Assembly: GCF_032918005.1 (NCBI RefSeq)
Contig: NZ_CP136628.1
Span: 4,821,501 to 4,885,500, forward strand
DNA from: Bradyrhizobium sp. NDS-1
Lineage (GTDB): Bacteria > Pseudomonadota > Alphaproteobacteria > Rhizobiales > Xanthobacteraceae
Direction of reading: 5' to 3'
DNA: 64,000 bases
This document shows positions 25,401 to 35,039 of the stretch, piece after piece. The translations under genes and the position numbers were made by a program. Below the pieces are notes generated by a model. It had not been told where the DNA came from. It did not search any database and saw only the letters and a program-made list of their open reading frames with translations. Position 1 is the stretch's first letter. Each line of letters opens with the position of its first letter.

Positions 25401-25626
25401 GTTCATCATGGGCGTGCTGCCGCTGGTGCTCTCGACCGGCGCGGGCGCGGAGATGCGGCGCGCCATGGGCGTTGCGGTGTTCTCCGGCATGATCGGCGTC
25501 ACCGTGTTCGGCCTGTTCCTGACGCCGGTGTTCTACGTGCTGCTGCGGACCGTCACCGGCATGAAGCCGCTGACGCATCACGGCAGCGACGTCAGCGCGG
25601 TGCCGGTCCCAGGGCCTGCCGAGTGA
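22438..25626 (+). CDS. RND multidrug efflux permease (HAE1 type)
   Basis: 1062 aa; the ATG at 22438 gives the canonical MNLSKFFIDRPIFAGVLS start. It is a proton-driven trimeric inner-membrane pump. The family pattern is complete: TM1, a large periplasmic porter domain, TM2-6 with GLVLAIGIVVDDAIVVVENVER carrying the paired Asp of the proton relay in TM4, a second porter domain, and a last TM block with SAKNAILIVEFARE. The ending resembles MexF/OqxB-type pumps more than AcrB. Substrates are likely amphiphilic drugs. It is controlled together with the adaptor by the divergent TetR. Confidence 0.95.
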   Translation: MNLSKFFIDRPIFAGVLSVLIFLAGLISLFAMPISEYPDVVPPSVVVRATYPGANPKVIAETVATPIEEQINGVENMLYMSSQATTDGAMTLTVTFRLGTAPDKATQLVQNRVQQAEPRLPAVVRQLGIITKKSSPDLTMVVHLLSPNGRYDMTYLRNYAVLNVKDRLARIDGVGDVQLYGAGDYSMRIWVDPQKAAEHGLTASDIVRAIQAQNVEAAAGVVGSSPNVAGIDLQLSVNAEGRLANEEQFGDIVVKTGGRGEVVRLRDVARVELGASEYGLRSLLDNKQAVAIPIFQAPGSNALQISDNVRATMAEIKKNMPEGVSYQIVYDPTQFVRSSIEAVIHTLLEAIALVVLVVILFLQTWRASIIPLLAVPVSIVGTFAVMHAFGFSINALSLFGLVLAIGIVVDDAIVVVENVERNIESGLSPRDATYQAMREVSGPIIAIALVLVAVFVPLAFISGLTGQFYKQFALTIAISTVISAVNSLTLSPALSALLLKGHNEPKDRLTLIMEKSLGWFFRGFNKAFTRSSENYSGSVSKVISGKAAVMGLYVVLVGITALLFQQVPGGFVPGQDKQYLVGFARLPDGAALDRSEEVIRKMSDIALTQPGVESSVAFPGLSISGFTNSSNAGIVFSTLKPFDERKDPSLSGPAIAAELNKKYAGIQEAFIAMFPPPPVNGLGTIGGFKLQIEDRAGLGYEALNEATNAFMAAMQKAPEIAGVFSSFQVNVPQLFADIDRTKALQLGVPVTEVFNTLQIYLGSYYVNDFNKFGRTYSVRVQADAPFRARADDIRQLKVRSSSGDMVPLSALLTIRQSAGPERAIRYNGFLSSDINAAAAPGFSSGQAQEAATRIAAEVLPPGFAFEWTDLTYQEFIAGNSGIWVFPLAILLVFLVLAALYESLTLPLSIIMIVPMGLLAAMFGVWISKGDNNVFTQIGLIVLVGLSAKNAILIVEFARELEFAGRTPIRAAIEASRLRLRPILMTSMAFIMGVLPLVLSTGAGAEMRRAMGVAVFSGMIGVTVFGLFLTPVFYVLLRTVTGMKPLTHHGSDVSAVPVPGPAE

Positions 25627-25632
25627 GCCAGC

Positions 25633-25661
25633 GTCCCGCCGGGACACGCCCCCGGCGGGAC
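25633..25661. terminator. strong hairpin between convergent genes
   Basis: GTCCCGCCGGG (25633-25643) and CCCGGCGGGAC (25651-25661) are perfect complements around a seven-base loop, seven bases after the pump stop codon. There is no T tract, so termination efficiency is uncertain. It could serve both converging transcripts. Confidence 0.55.
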
Positions 25662-25678
25662 CAACGAGATCGGATCGG

Positions 25679-26176
25679 CTATTTCCGGTTCTCCTCGCAG
25701 AACTTCAGCGCCGCCAGCGCTTCGCCGGCGCGCGGCGTCTGCATCTCGATACTGTCGTCGTCATCGTCCTCGAAATCGATGGTGAGGCGCTTGGCCTTCG
25801 ACAGGCGATCCATCATCGACTGGTCGTATTCGAAGATGCCGCGCACAGTGGTCTTGTCCATGACCTCCCACTTCGCCTTCTTCATGATGTCGGCATCGTC
25901 AGTGCCGACATCGGCCCGAAGAATCTCGCCGACCTTCTCCCATTCCCAGCCCTCGTAGATCATCACGATCACGATCGCCTTCTCGGAATAGGTGATCACG
26001 ATGACGTAGTCGCGGTTCTCGTCATCCTTGTCCTTGTAGCCACGGCTCGCATTGCAGTGCGTATCCTGCGTACGCTTCTCGATGGTCCAGTCGCCGACCT
26101 TGGATTGTTGTGCAAGCGCCGGCCCGGCGCTCAAGGCCCCAGCGAGCAGGCCAGCTGCGAAAAGGAATCGTTTCAT
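25679..26176 (-). CDS. secreted or periplasmic protein of unknown function
   Basis: 165 aa from MKRFLFAAGLLAGALSAGPALAQ, a standard signal peptide with an AxA-Q cleavage site near residue 23. The mature part is small and contains two cysteines that could pair, an invasion-associated-like opening (KVGDWTIEKRTQDTHCNASRGY), and an acidic DFEDDDDD run near the C-terminus. The frame continues upstream, but this start is chosen for the signal peptide. Function is unknown; similar small periplasmic proteins are common in rhizobia. Confidence 0.65.
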   Translation of the reverse strand: MKRFLFAAGLLAGALSAGPALAQQSKVGDWTIEKRTQDTHCNASRGYKDKDDENRDYVIVITYSEKAIVIVMIYEGWEWEKVGEILRADVGTDDADIMKKAKWEVMDKTTVRGIFEYDQSMMDRLSKAKRLTIDFEDDDDDSIEMQTPRAGEALAALKFCEENRK

Positions 26177-26275
26177 TCCCGGCCTCCCGCGTCTGCCCCG
26201 GACCGAGATGACCACCTCTGCCGGCGAGCCGCAAGGGTGTGCGGCGCGGCATGAGGCCAAGGGCGTGCCGTGGCC

Positions 26276-26722
26276 TCAGCTCCGCCGCGGTACGATTGCG
26301 ATCGGAGTGAAGGTGTAGACCTCCTCGCCGTTCTGGTTGAACATCGTCCACTTCACGAGCGCGATGCCCTGCGGCTTCGACTTCGACGGCGTCAGGCTCA
26401 TGACCTCCCCGATCAGATGCAGGCGATCGTTGGGCCGCACCGGAACGGGCCAGCGCAGACCATCGACGCCGGCGCCGATGAGCGGGTGCGGACCGAAAGG
26501 ACGGGTCTGTACGGCCAGGTTCATGGCAATGGCGGCGGTGTGCCATCCCGAGGCAGCGAGCCCCTTGAACAGGGTCTGCTTGGCGGCCTCGTGGTCGAGA
26601 TGCATCGGCTGCGGGTCGAACTCGGCGGCGAAGCGCTTGATGTCGGCCTCGGTGACCTCGACCTCGGGGGACCTGAACTGCATTCCGATGGTGAGATCGT
26701 CGAACCATTCGACCTGCGCCAT
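26276..26722 (-). CDS. MaoC-like hotdog dehydratase
   Basis: 148 aa starting MAQVEWFDDLTIGMQF; GAGG lies seven bases upstream. It has the MaoC/R-hydratase 2 pattern: VTEADIKRFAAEFDPQPMHLD, where Asp and His are the usual catalytic pair, then GLAASGWHTAAIAMNL and a closing beta sheet with GLRWPVPVRPNDRLHL. These enzymes hydrate enoyl-CoA or related thioesters. It stands alone, so its pathway is not shown by context. Confidence 0.85.
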   Translation of the reverse strand: MAQVEWFDDLTIGMQFRSPEVEVTEADIKRFAAEFDPQPMHLDHEAAKQTLFKGLAASGWHTAAIAMNLAVQTRPFGPHPLIGAGVDGLRWPVPVRPNDRLHLIGEVMSLTPSKSKPQGIALVKWTMFNQNGEEVYTFTPIAIVPRRS

Positions 26723-26909
26723 GATTTTGCCTCGCAATCTGATGCGCCGCCCTCGAAAACGCGGCTAAGGGCTTAAGCTATACCGGGCCCGCAGTGCACA
26801 AACCTGCCCCCGGGGTTCCCCCGCGAAACCGCTTTTCCAATGTGACGAAACACGCCTGAAACAGATGGTCGTCTAAGTAGTTGTCAAAATAAATACAGGG
26901 ACGGCCACC

Positions 26910-26993
26910 ATGCAATTCCTCCTCGAACTGATCTACGAATATTCCTGCTGCCAAAACCTCGTTGCTGAGCCGCTGCGGGAGGACGAGCTATGA
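26910..26993 (+). CDS. putative leader peptide, 27 aa
   Basis: ATG at 26910 to a TGA that overlaps the next start (ATGA at 26990-26993). It reads MQFLLELIYEYSCCQNLVAE and then PLREDEL. The ribosome site is weak. The main support is the stop-start overlap with the following peptide, whose GGGAGG site lies inside this frame. It may be a translated leader. Low confidence without comparison to relatives. Confidence 0.35.
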   Translation: MQFLLELIYEYSCCQNLVAEPLREDEL

Positions 26994-27082
26994 TCGAGCT
27001 GATTTCTGGCCTGCTCGCCCTTTGCAGCGTCGGCGTCTTCACGGCGCATGCAGTGGATGCCTACCGGATGACGCACGACTGA
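26990..27082 (+). CDS. small membrane peptide, 30 aa
   Basis: ATG at 26990 preceded by GGGAGG at good spacing. It encodes 30 residues, MIELISGLLALCSVGVFTAH and then AVDAYRMTHD: one short hydrophobic helix and a polar tail. It overlaps the upstream short frame by four bases. The composition and strong ribosome site suggest a real small protein. No function is known. It converges with the 140-aa gene. Confidence 0.5.
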   Translation: MIELISGLLALCSVGVFTAHAVDAYRMTHD

Positions 27083-27103
27083 CGGCTCTACCCGTCGTCG
27101 GCC

Positions 27104-27526
27104 CTAGAACGGCCGCCGATAGAAGTGCTCCGAATGCGTGGCCGGCGGAAACCGGTTGGCGAGCGCCAACGCTCCCTTCTCGTCGGTCTCGAGCGCGATC
27201 TTCTGCGCCAGCATCACGTCGCCGGGCACGAGGAAGCCTGACGGGACGAAGCACCATCCCATCAACGCCCGACCCTCGCCGTCGATTTCGTGGACGTTGG
27301 CCGCGGTGCCGTAGTGAATGCGATAGGTCTTGCCGGTGTCGCAGCCGACGACGTCGAAATACCGGTGCTCCTCGAATTGCGCGCGTTGCGCGGGCGAGAG
27401 CCATTCGAACAGCAGCCGGCGGCCGCGGGCATCCGGCGTATTCTCGCCGAAGAACCGCCGATAGAGTTCGCGCAGCGCATGCAGACGCGCACGCGCCGGC
27501 GCGCGGAGCCAAACAGCCGCGATCAT
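27104..27526 (-). CDS. conserved hypothetical protein, 140 aa
   Basis: 140 aa, no family recognised. The middle carries FEWLSPAQRAQFEEHRYFDVVGCDTG, followed by TYRIHYGTAANVHEID and WCFVPSGFLVPGDVMLAQKIALE. It looks like a compact alpha/beta protein. Proteins of this kind with WCF and GDVMLAQK blocks are frequent in Bradyrhizobium genomes as uncharacterised entries. The next upstream gene ends 12 bases before its start, so they form a small operon. Confidence 0.6.
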   Translation of the reverse strand: MIAAVWLRAPARARLHALRELYRRFFGENTPDARGRRLLFEWLSPAQRAQFEEHRYFDVVGCDTGKTYRIHYGTAANVHEIDGEGRALMGWCFVPSGFLVPGDVMLAQKIALETDEKGALALANRFPPATHSEHFYRRPF

Positions 27527-27538
27527 GACCAGCTCAGA

Positions 27539-27760
27539 TCAACCGCCGACCAGGCGGGGATAGAACAGCGTTTCCTGCGCGGTCGGGTCGAACGATCTGA
27601 TACGGGTGACTTCGCCAGGTCCGTTTCGCAGGGCGGCGGTGAAGCCCGCGCCGGTCAGCTCCCGAAAGCGCCGTTCGGCTCGCGCCAGCGCCTCGGCATT
27701 GCCAGGATCAAACTCGTGGCGTGTATCGCCAGTCTGGTCCATCACGATCTGGGTAGCCAT
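27539..27760 (-). CDS. hypothetical protein, 73 aa
   Basis: 73 aa from MATQIVMDQTG; a start five codons earlier is possible. The sequence is hydrophilic, with ARAERRFRELTGAGFTAALR followed by DPTAQETLFYPRLVGG. No family is recognised. The FDPTAQETLFYPRL ending suggests a substrate- or polyphosphate-type regulator fold is unlikely and that it is a small accessory protein. It is co-oriented and almost contiguous with the 140-aa gene. Confidence 0.55.
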   Translation of the reverse strand: MATQIVMDQTGDTRHEFDPGNAEALARAERRFRELTGAGFTAALRNGPGEVTRIRSFDPTAQETLFYPRLVGG

Positions 27761-27870
27761 GTTGAGTCTCCTCATGCCCAGCCCTGAATCTGATCAAAGC
27801 AAACGTCATGCCGTCTGTTCCAGATGGCAACAACTTTCTCACACCGGCGCATCACGCCTTGCTGAGCGGC

Positions 27871-28689
27871 CTAGCGCAAAGCCGCAGCCCCGCCGCCCTC
27901 GTCGATCTGCCGGCCCATCAGCGCGATCGCCTTCTGATAGACGCCGGCGGCATTCCAGGCCTCGATGGCGGCGAAATTCGGCTCGCCCGGCTGGTAGCCG
28001 GCTCCTGCTTTCCAGCCGTGAGCCCTGAGAAAATTCGCCGTCGAATTCAGCGCGTTGGCAGCCACTTCGAGGTTACCGGTGCCATAGGCCAGGATGCTCT
28101 TGGGCATGAACTGGGTCTGGCCGACCTCGCCGTGCATGGAGCCGCGCGTTGCCCCCGACAGCGTGCCGCGGTCAATCAGCTTCAATGCAGCATAGAGCTG
28201 GTCGGTGAAGAATTCGGGACGGCGGCAGTCATAGGCCAGGGTCGCAATCGACGACAGCATGTTCTGGTTGCCGCGCTGGCTGCCGAAGCCGGTCTCCATG
28301 CCCCAGATCGCGATCAGCGGTCCGGGCGGGACGCCATAGCGCTCCTGGATGGAGGCGAACAAGGCGGCCTGCGATTGCTTGAGCTGCCGCCCCTTGGCGA
28401 CGATGGTGGTGGCGCCGCGCTTGGCCAGGAACTGGTCGAGCGTCAGCTGGAAGCTGCGCTGGCCGCGGTCGGCTGCAATGGTCGCGCTGGCGTAATTGGT
28501 CTGCATCAGCGCGGCGAGCGCGGTCTGGCCGATGCCCTTGCCCTGTGCCTCCGCACTGAATTCGCGCTTCCAGGCCTCAAAGCCGGCCGGCGAGCTACCG
28601 CACTGCGCGGCCTCGGCGGCGGGCGCCAGGCAACCAAGCAGCGCCACCGCGCCAAAAACCGCCCCCGCAACAGACCTGCCCCTGATCAT
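27871..28689 (-). CDS. lytic murein transglycosylase, MltB family
   Basis: 272 aa from MIRGRSVAGA, with a signal peptide to about residue 28 (GCLAPAAEA). It cleaves peptidoglycan glycan strands in the periplasm. The catalytic Glu lies in IAIWGMETGFGS. Family blocks follow: LSSIATLAYDCRRPEFF, GSMHGEVGQTQFMPKS, and a C-terminal ANSTANFLRAHGW-like segment. There is no peptidoglycan-binding domain at the C-terminus. It stands beside, and slightly apart from, the Baeyer-Villiger-type gene, 34 bases away. Confidence 0.85.
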   Translation of the reverse strand: MIRGRSVAGAVFGAVALLGCLAPAAEAAQCGSSPAGFEAWKREFSAEAQGKGIGQTALAALMQTNYASATIAADRGQRSFQLTLDQFLAKRGATTIVAKGRQLKQSQAALFASIQERYGVPPGPLIAIWGMETGFGSQRGNQNMLSSIATLAYDCRRPEFFTDQLYAALKLIDRGTLSGATRGSMHGEVGQTQFMPKSILAYGTGNLEVAANALNSTANFLRAHGWKAGAGYQPGEPNFAAIEAWNAAGVYQKAIALMGRQIDEGGGAAALR

Positions 28690-28723
28690 ACCCACCATCT
28701 CCCGTCGTGAACCGATCGCAATC

Positions 28724-30577
28724 TTACCTGCTCGAACGCGCCGACTCCATGGCCTGATCATAGGACAATTCGAGGCCTTCCAGATTGCCTTCCTTCCGCC
28801 ATTTGTCGAGCAGCCGCAGGAATGCCACCGGCCCGCGCCAATATTGGCTGTTTCTTGCCGCGATCGGATCGAACACGCCTTCGTTGTTGTAGTAGCCGGG
28901 CGTGCATTCGGCTAGGTAAGTCTGGCGGCCGAGCGCGGCCCTGACGACCTCGTCGACCCAGGCATTCTCGGCGGCCAATGTCGGCTCCAGGGTTCGCACC
29001 TTGCGCTTGCGGGCCTGCTTGATCACGTACGCGATGTGCTGCGACTGCTCGTCGATGATGTGCGGGAAGTTGGCACTCTGGCCCGCCTGCACGGTGACGA
29101 TCAGGAAGCAGTTCGGGAAGCCGCGGCTGTAGAAACCGTGCATCGTCTTGACGCCGTCCTGCCAGCGCTCGGACAGGCTCGTGCCGCCGCGGCCATAGAC
29201 CTCGAAGCCCATGCGTCGCGCGTAATCGGTGCCGACCTCGAAACCGCTGGCATAGATCAGGCAATCGAGCTCGTAGGCCTTGCCGCCAGCCACGACGGCG
29301 TTCTCGGTGATGCGCTCGACGCCCTTCCCGTCGGTATCGACGAGATGCACGTTGGGACGATTGAAGGTGTCGAGATATTCGTCGTGAAAGCACGGCCGTT
29401 TGCAGAACGCCTTGTACCAGGGCTTGAGCGCCTCTGCAGTCGCCTCGTCATTGACGACCGCATCGACGCGGGCGCGGATCTCCTCCATCTTGCGGTAGTC
29501 GGCCTGCTCGATGACCTTCAGCGCCTCCTCCATCGAGGTCACGGGTTGCGCCTGACGACGCGGCGCCAGCAGGATCTCGCCAAGCAGGCCGGTCCAGCCG
29601 TCCTGCACCAAATCCCGTTCGAACGGCTCGCCCGAGATCACGGCGGTGAAATTGTCCATGCGCTCGCGTTGCCAGCCGGGCTCGAGGTTCTGTGCCCAGC
29701 CCTGATCCGTCGGCCGGTCGTCGCGCACGCCGATCGCCGATGGCGTGCGCTGAAACACATAGAGCTCCTTCGCGGAGCGGCCGAGATGCGGCACGCATTG
29801 CACGGCGGTGGCGCCAGTGCCGATGATCCCGACGCGCTTGTCGGCAAGCCCGGTCAGACCGCCATCCGCATCGCCGCCGGTATAGCCGTAATCCCAGCGA
29901 CTGGTATGAAAGCTGTGGCCCTTGAAGGATTCGATGCCGGGTATGCCCGGCAGCTTCGGCCGGCTGAGCGGACCTCCGGCAAGAATGACGAAGCGTGCAA
30001 GGATCTGGTCGCCGCGATCGGTCTCGACCAGCCAACGCGCCTCGTGCTCCTGCCACACCATTCGCGAGATGACGGTCTGAAACAGCGCGCGCTCGTAGAG
30101 ACCGAAATGACGGCCGATGCGGCGGGAGTGCTCGTAGATCTCCGGCGCCCGGGCATATTTGCGCACGGGCATGTAGCCGGTCTCTTCCAGCAGCGGCAGA
30201 TAGATGTAGCTCTCGGTATCGCAGGCAGCGCCAGGATAACGATTCCAGTACCAGGTGCCGCCGAAGTCGGCAGCCTTTTCCACGATGCGGAACTCATCGA
30301 TGCCAGCCTCGCGCAGGCGCGCGCCGCAGAGAAGGCCGCCAAAGCCGCCGCCGACGACGAGCACTTCCGTCTCTTCATTGATAGCTGAGCGTGCAAATCC
30401 GGGATCGGCCCAGGGGTCGTCGAGGTAGCGGCCGAAATCGCCGGTAACCTCGACATACTGAGCCTTGCCCTCGGCCCGCAAACGACGGTCGCGCTCGTCA
30501 CGGTAGCGCGCGCGGAGAGCCGCAATGTCGACCGTAGGTTCGCCGGCTGCACCGGTCTTGTGTCTTTCCGCTGACAT
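28724..30577 (-). CDS. flavin-containing Baeyer-Villiger-type monooxygenase
   Basis: 617 aa from MSAERHKTG, with GGAGG just upstream. It should insert oxygen into ketones using FAD and NADPH. The first Rossmann motif is [17 protein letters not shown] near residue 80. The type I BVMO fingerprint FxGxxxHxxxW appears as [14 protein letters not shown] second nucleotide motif, [12 protein letters not shown], binds NADPH. The N-terminal 70-residue extension resembles the phenylacetone/cyclohexanone monooxygenase group with extended N-termini. It is divergent from an acyl-CoA ligase, so a ketone or fatty-acid-linked catabolic role is plausible. Confidence 0.9.
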   Translation of the reverse strand: MSAERHKTGAAGEPTVDIAALRARYRDERDRRLRAEGKAQYVEVTGDFGRYLDDPWADPGFARSAINEETEVLVVGGGFGGLLCGARLREAGIDEFRIVEKAADFGGTWYWNRYPGAACDTESYIYLPLLEETGYMPVRKYARAPEIYEHSRRIGRHFGLYERALFQTVISRMVWQEHEARWLVETDRGDQILARFVILAGGPLSRPKLPGIPGIESFKGHSFHTSRWDYGYTGGDADGGLTGLADKRVGIIGTGATAVQCVPHLGRSAKELYVFQRTPSAIGVRDDRPTDQGWAQNLEPGWQRERMDNFTAVISGEPFERDLVQDGWTGLLGEILLAPRRQAQPVTSMEEALKVIEQADYRKMEEIRARVDAVVNDEATAEALKPWYKAFCKRPCFHDEYLDTFNRPNVHLVDTDGKGVERITENAVVAGGKAYELDCLIYASGFEVGTDYARRMGFEVYGRGGTSLSERWQDGVKTMHGFYSRGFPNCFLIVTVQAGQSANFPHIIDEQSQHIAYVIKQARKRKVRTLEPTLAAENAWVDEVVRAALGRQTYLAECTPGYYNNEGVFDPIAARNSQYWRGPVAFLRLLDKWRKEGNLEGLELSYDQAMESARSSR

Positions 30578-30753
30578 GCATTTCCTCCACGGAAGAGCGC
30601 CGCTTCGCCGGCAGCTCACCTCACGTTAGCCCCGAAAAAGTGACGCATGCAATCACGTCCCATCTTTTTGCGTGAACGCCGCGCGACGTTCCGCTAACCT
30701 CGATCGCAAATCACAAGCGTACGCCACGCAACGACGTGGCTGTGGAGGAGACC

Positions 30754-32379
30754 ATGCAAGGGTTGATGATGGACATGCCGCTTCTGATCAGCGGCCTGAT
30801 CCAGTTCGCCGCGGACTATCACGGCGAAGCCGAGATCGTCGCGCGCGAGATCGAGGGCGACATCCACCGCTACACCTATGCCGACGCTCATCCACGCATC
30901 AAGCGCATGGCGCTGGCGTTGAAGCGGCTCGGCATGAAGAAAGGCGACCGCGTCGGCACGCTGGCCTGGAACACCCACCGGCATTTCGAGATGTTCTACG
31001 CCGCGCCGGGGATGGGCTATGTGCTGCACACCGTCAACCCGCGGCTGTTTCCCGAACAGCTCGTTTACATCATCAACCACGCCGAAGACCGCCTCCTCTT
31101 CATCGACCGCGCCACGCTGCCGCTCGTCGAGGCGATCGCGCCGCAGCTGAAAACGATCGAGGCTTACGTCGTGATGTCCTCGCGCGAGCGCATGCCCGAG
31201 ACGAAACTTGCCAATGTGCATTGCTACGAGGAGCTTCTGGAAAAGGAGAACGAGGCCGGTTTCGCCTGGCCGGAGTTCGACGAAAAATCCGCCTCCACTA
31301 TCTGCTACACGTCCGGCACGACAGGCAATCCCAAGGGCGTGATCTATTCGCACCGCGCCGCGATCCTGCAGACCATGACCTGCTGCAATTTCGACTTCCT
31401 GCCGGGACATCTCGAAGGCGTGCGGGAGGTGATGATGCCGATGGCGCCTCTCTTCCACGGCAATGGCTGGAACATGCCGTTCACCGCGCCCTATACCGGC
31501 TCGAAGCTGGTGCTGCCCGGCCGCAACTATGAACCCGACAAGCTCTATGAACTGCTCGAAGGCGAGAAAGTGACGCTGTCGGCGGGGGTGCCTAGCTTCT
31601 GGCTGATCCTGCTCGATTGGCTGGGCCGCACCGGAAACAAATTCTCGACGCTGCGCGCAACGCTGTCGTCGGGCTCGGCCCCGCCGCGCGCGATGATCGA
31701 GAAGCTCAAGCGCGACTACAACATCGACTACATCCAGGCCTGGGGCATGACCGAGGCGCTGGGCTGCTCGATGCCGGGCCTGCGACCAGGATCGGAACAT
31801 CTCGGCGAGACCGAGACATTCGACCGCCGCCAGGTCTCCGGCCGCGCCTGTTTCGGCACAGCCTTGCGCATCGTCGACGATGCCGGCGTCGAGCTGCCGC
31901 GCGACGGCAAGACCGTCGGCCATCTGCGCGCCCGCGGGCCGTGGGTCGCCTCCGGCTACATGAAGCTGGATGAGGGCCTCGACCGCGACGGCTGGCTGAT
32001 CACCGGCGACATGGCCGTGATCGATCCTCAAGGCCACGTCACGCTGACCGACCGCTCCAAAGACGTGATCAAGTCCGGCGGCGAATGGATCTCCTCGATC
32101 CAGCTCGAGGACGTTGCCTTGTCCCATCCCGACGTGCTGCAGGCCGCCGTGGTCGCGATCAACCACGAGAAATGGCAGGAGCGCCCCCTCCTCCTCGTCG
32201 TCCGCAAGAAGGGCGCGACGGTCGACGGCAAGACGCTGCTCGACCACATGCGACCGAAGATTGCGAGCTGGTGGATGCCGGACGCCGTCGAATTCCTCGA
32301 CGAATTTCCGATGACGGGGACCGGCAAGGTGCTGAAGTCGGCCCTGCGCGAGAAGTTCAGGGAGTACCGCGTCGCGTGA
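30754..32379 (+). CDS. acyl-CoA ligase (fatty-acid-CoA ligase, ANL superfamily)
   Basis: 541 aa from MQGLMMDMPLLISG, with GGAGGAG upstream. It activates a carboxylic acid through an acyl-AMP to its CoA thioester. The P-loop-like motif is TICYTSGTTGNPKGV near residue 185. A5-type WGMTEALG and A7/A8-type TGDMAVID and DRSKDVIKSGGEWIS follow, and the C-terminal lysine lies in GTGKVLKSAL. It resembles medium/long-chain ligases of alphaproteobacteria. Its substrate may be the product of the divergent monooxygenase or feed the acyl-CoA dehydrogenase two genes downstream. Confidence 0.92.
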   Translation: MQGLMMDMPLLISGLIQFAADYHGEAEIVAREIEGDIHRYTYADAHPRIKRMALALKRLGMKKGDRVGTLAWNTHRHFEMFYAAPGMGYVLHTVNPRLFPEQLVYIINHAEDRLLFIDRATLPLVEAIAPQLKTIEAYVVMSSRERMPETKLANVHCYEELLEKENEAGFAWPEFDEKSASTICYTSGTTGNPKGVIYSHRAAILQTMTCCNFDFLPGHLEGVREVMMPMAPLFHGNGWNMPFTAPYTGSKLVLPGRNYEPDKLYELLEGEKVTLSAGVPSFWLILLDWLGRTGNKFSTLRATLSSGSAPPRAMIEKLKRDYNIDYIQAWGMTEALGCSMPGLRPGSEHLGETETFDRRQVSGRACFGTALRIVDDAGVELPRDGKTVGHLRARGPWVASGYMKLDEGLDRDGWLITGDMAVIDPQGHVTLTDRSKDVIKSGGEWISSIQLEDVALSHPDVLQAAVVAINHEKWQERPLLLVVRKKGATVDGKTLLDHMRPKIASWWMPDAVEFLDEFPMTGTGKVLKSALREKFREYRVA

Positions 32380-32390
32380 CCTCTGCGGCT

Positions 32391-32412
32391 GCGCACGGGC
32401 CTCTCCGTGCGC
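32391..32412 (+). terminator. hairpin after the acyl-CoA ligase gene
   Basis: GCGCACGG (32391-32398) and CCGTGCGC (32405-32412) form a perfect eight-pair stem with a six-base loop, 12 bases after the stop. A short T-rich stretch (CATCTTTTGG) follows a little later. Confidence 0.55.
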
Positions 32413-32483
32413 AACCATCTTCATCTTTTGGTAGATTTGGAGGCGATATAGCGAGACGTCGCTAATCCCTTATCGAGGACACC

Positions 32484-33593
32484 ATGGCGTTTTCCGGATT
32501 GGGCCTGCATCTCGGCAATCTATCGCGCCTGTCGGATGCGCAGACGCGCTCGATCAGCCCCGAGAACTTCACCGGCGAGAAGGGCAAGGGCGGCATGTCC
32601 GTCGACGGCCCCGCCGCGCGCCAGGCCCGCGATCTCGGACAGGGATGGAAAGTCTCTCCCTATGTCGTCATCGATCCGGGCACGACTTTCACGCTCGCCG
32701 ACATCCGGGGTCAGGGCGCGATCCAGCAGATCTGGATGACGCTGGCCCGCGGACGGCTGCGCCACTCGATTCTGCGCATCTACTGGGACGACCAGGAACA
32801 GCCGAGCGTCGAATGCCCGGCCGGCGATTTCTTCGCCTGCGGATGGGAAGAGTTCGCGCAGGTGTCCTCGCTCGCGGTTTGCGTCAATCCCGGCCGCGCC
32901 TTCAACTGCTATTGGGAAATGCCGTTTCGCAAGCGTGCGCGTTTCACGCTGGAGAACCGCAGTGAGGAGCAGCTGACGGTCTACTACCAAATCAACTACA
33001 CCCTGACCGACGTGCCCGAGGACTGCGCCTATTTTCATGCGCAGTTCCGTCGCACCAATCCGCTGCCTTACAAGCAGGTCTACACCATCCTCGACGGCAT
33101 CAGCGGCGCCGGCCATTATGTCGGCACCTACATGGCGTGGGGCGTCAACAACAACGGCTGGTGGGGCGAAGGCGAGATCAAGTTCTTCATCGACGGCGAC
33201 GGCGAATTCCCGACGATCTGCGGCACCGGCACCGAGGACTATTTCTGCGGCGCCTACAATTTCGATCCCCATGTGGCGCATGCCGGCCAGGGGCAATCGC
33301 GCTACGTGGAGTTCACCACGCCCTATGCCGGCCTGCCGCAAGTGATCCGCCCTGACGGCGTCTACAAATCGCAGCAGCGCTTCGGCCTCTATCGCTGGCA
33401 CATTCCCGACCCCGTGCGCTTCCGCTCCGATTTGCGCGTAACGATCCAGGCGCTGGGCTGGCTGCCCGGCACGAAGGACGGAAAGTACCTTCCACTGCAG
33501 GACGACATCGCCTCGGTCGCGTTCTGGTACCAGGCGCTGCCGACCGCGCCATTCCCGAAGCTGCCCGACCCGGACTATCTCGAGATCGGCTGA
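32484..33593 (+). CDS. DUF2961 / GH172-like protein
   Basis: 369 aa. It matches the DUF2961 family, in which some members are glycoside hydrolases of family 172 acting on fructofuranosides or arabinofuranosides. Visible family blocks are [11 protein letters not shown], the jelly-roll strands with [18 protein letters not shown], and [14 protein letters not shown] with an acidic residue in the family-typical place. No signal peptide is present. It sits between an acyl-CoA ligase and an acyl-CoA dehydrogenase, an unexpected place for a sugar hydrolase. Family call is good; activity is open. Confidence 0.8.
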   Translation: MAFSGLGLHLGNLSRLSDAQTRSISPENFTGEKGKGGMSVDGPAARQARDLGQGWKVSPYVVIDPGTTFTLADIRGQGAIQQIWMTLARGRLRHSILRIYWDDQEQPSVECPAGDFFACGWEEFAQVSSLAVCVNPGRAFNCYWEMPFRKRARFTLENRSEEQLTVYYQINYTLTDVPEDCAYFHAQFRRTNPLPYKQVYTILDGISGAGHYVGTYMAWGVNNNGWWGEGEIKFFIDGDGEFPTICGTGTEDYFCGAYNFDPHVAHAGQGQSRYVEFTTPYAGLPQVIRPDGVYKSQQRFGLYRWHIPDPVRFRSDLRVTIQALGWLPGTKDGKYLPLQDDIASVAFWYQALPTAPFPKLPDPDYLEIG

Positions 33594-33627
33594 TCCTGCC
33601 GCCGCTCGACCACCAAGGAGACCAGAG

Positions 33628-34839
<1,212 letters not shown>

Positions 34840-34877
34840 AAGCTGCGCGTTTGGTGCGGCGACGGCGGTGCGCACTT

Positions 34878-35006
34878 CCTTCTCCCCTTGCGGGAGAAGG
34901 TGGCGCGAAGCGCCGGATGAGGGGTCTCTCTCCGCGGAGGCAGACCCCTCACCCCAGTGAATGTGGATCGACCAGCGGAGCTGCCCTCTCCCGCAAGGGG
35001 AGAGGG
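34878..35006. repeat. palindromic intergenic repeat (three nested hairpins)
   Basis: CCTTCTCCC/GGGAGAAGG forms a hairpin at 34878-34900, GAGGGGTCT/AGACCCCTC at 34919-34950, and CCCTCTCCC/GGGGAGAGGG at 34984-35006. The outer two hairpins are also reverse complements of each other. This is a dispersed alphaproteobacterial repeat type known to me from rhizobial intergenic regions. It lies between convergent genes. Confidence 0.75.
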
Positions 35007-35039
35007 CACAGCAGCGCGCAGCGCGCCTCGCCCCCCGCC

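Noticed and set aside
30694..32424. Open frame of 576 codons on the minus strand
   Set aside because: Antisense to the acyl-CoA ligase; no protein-like features.
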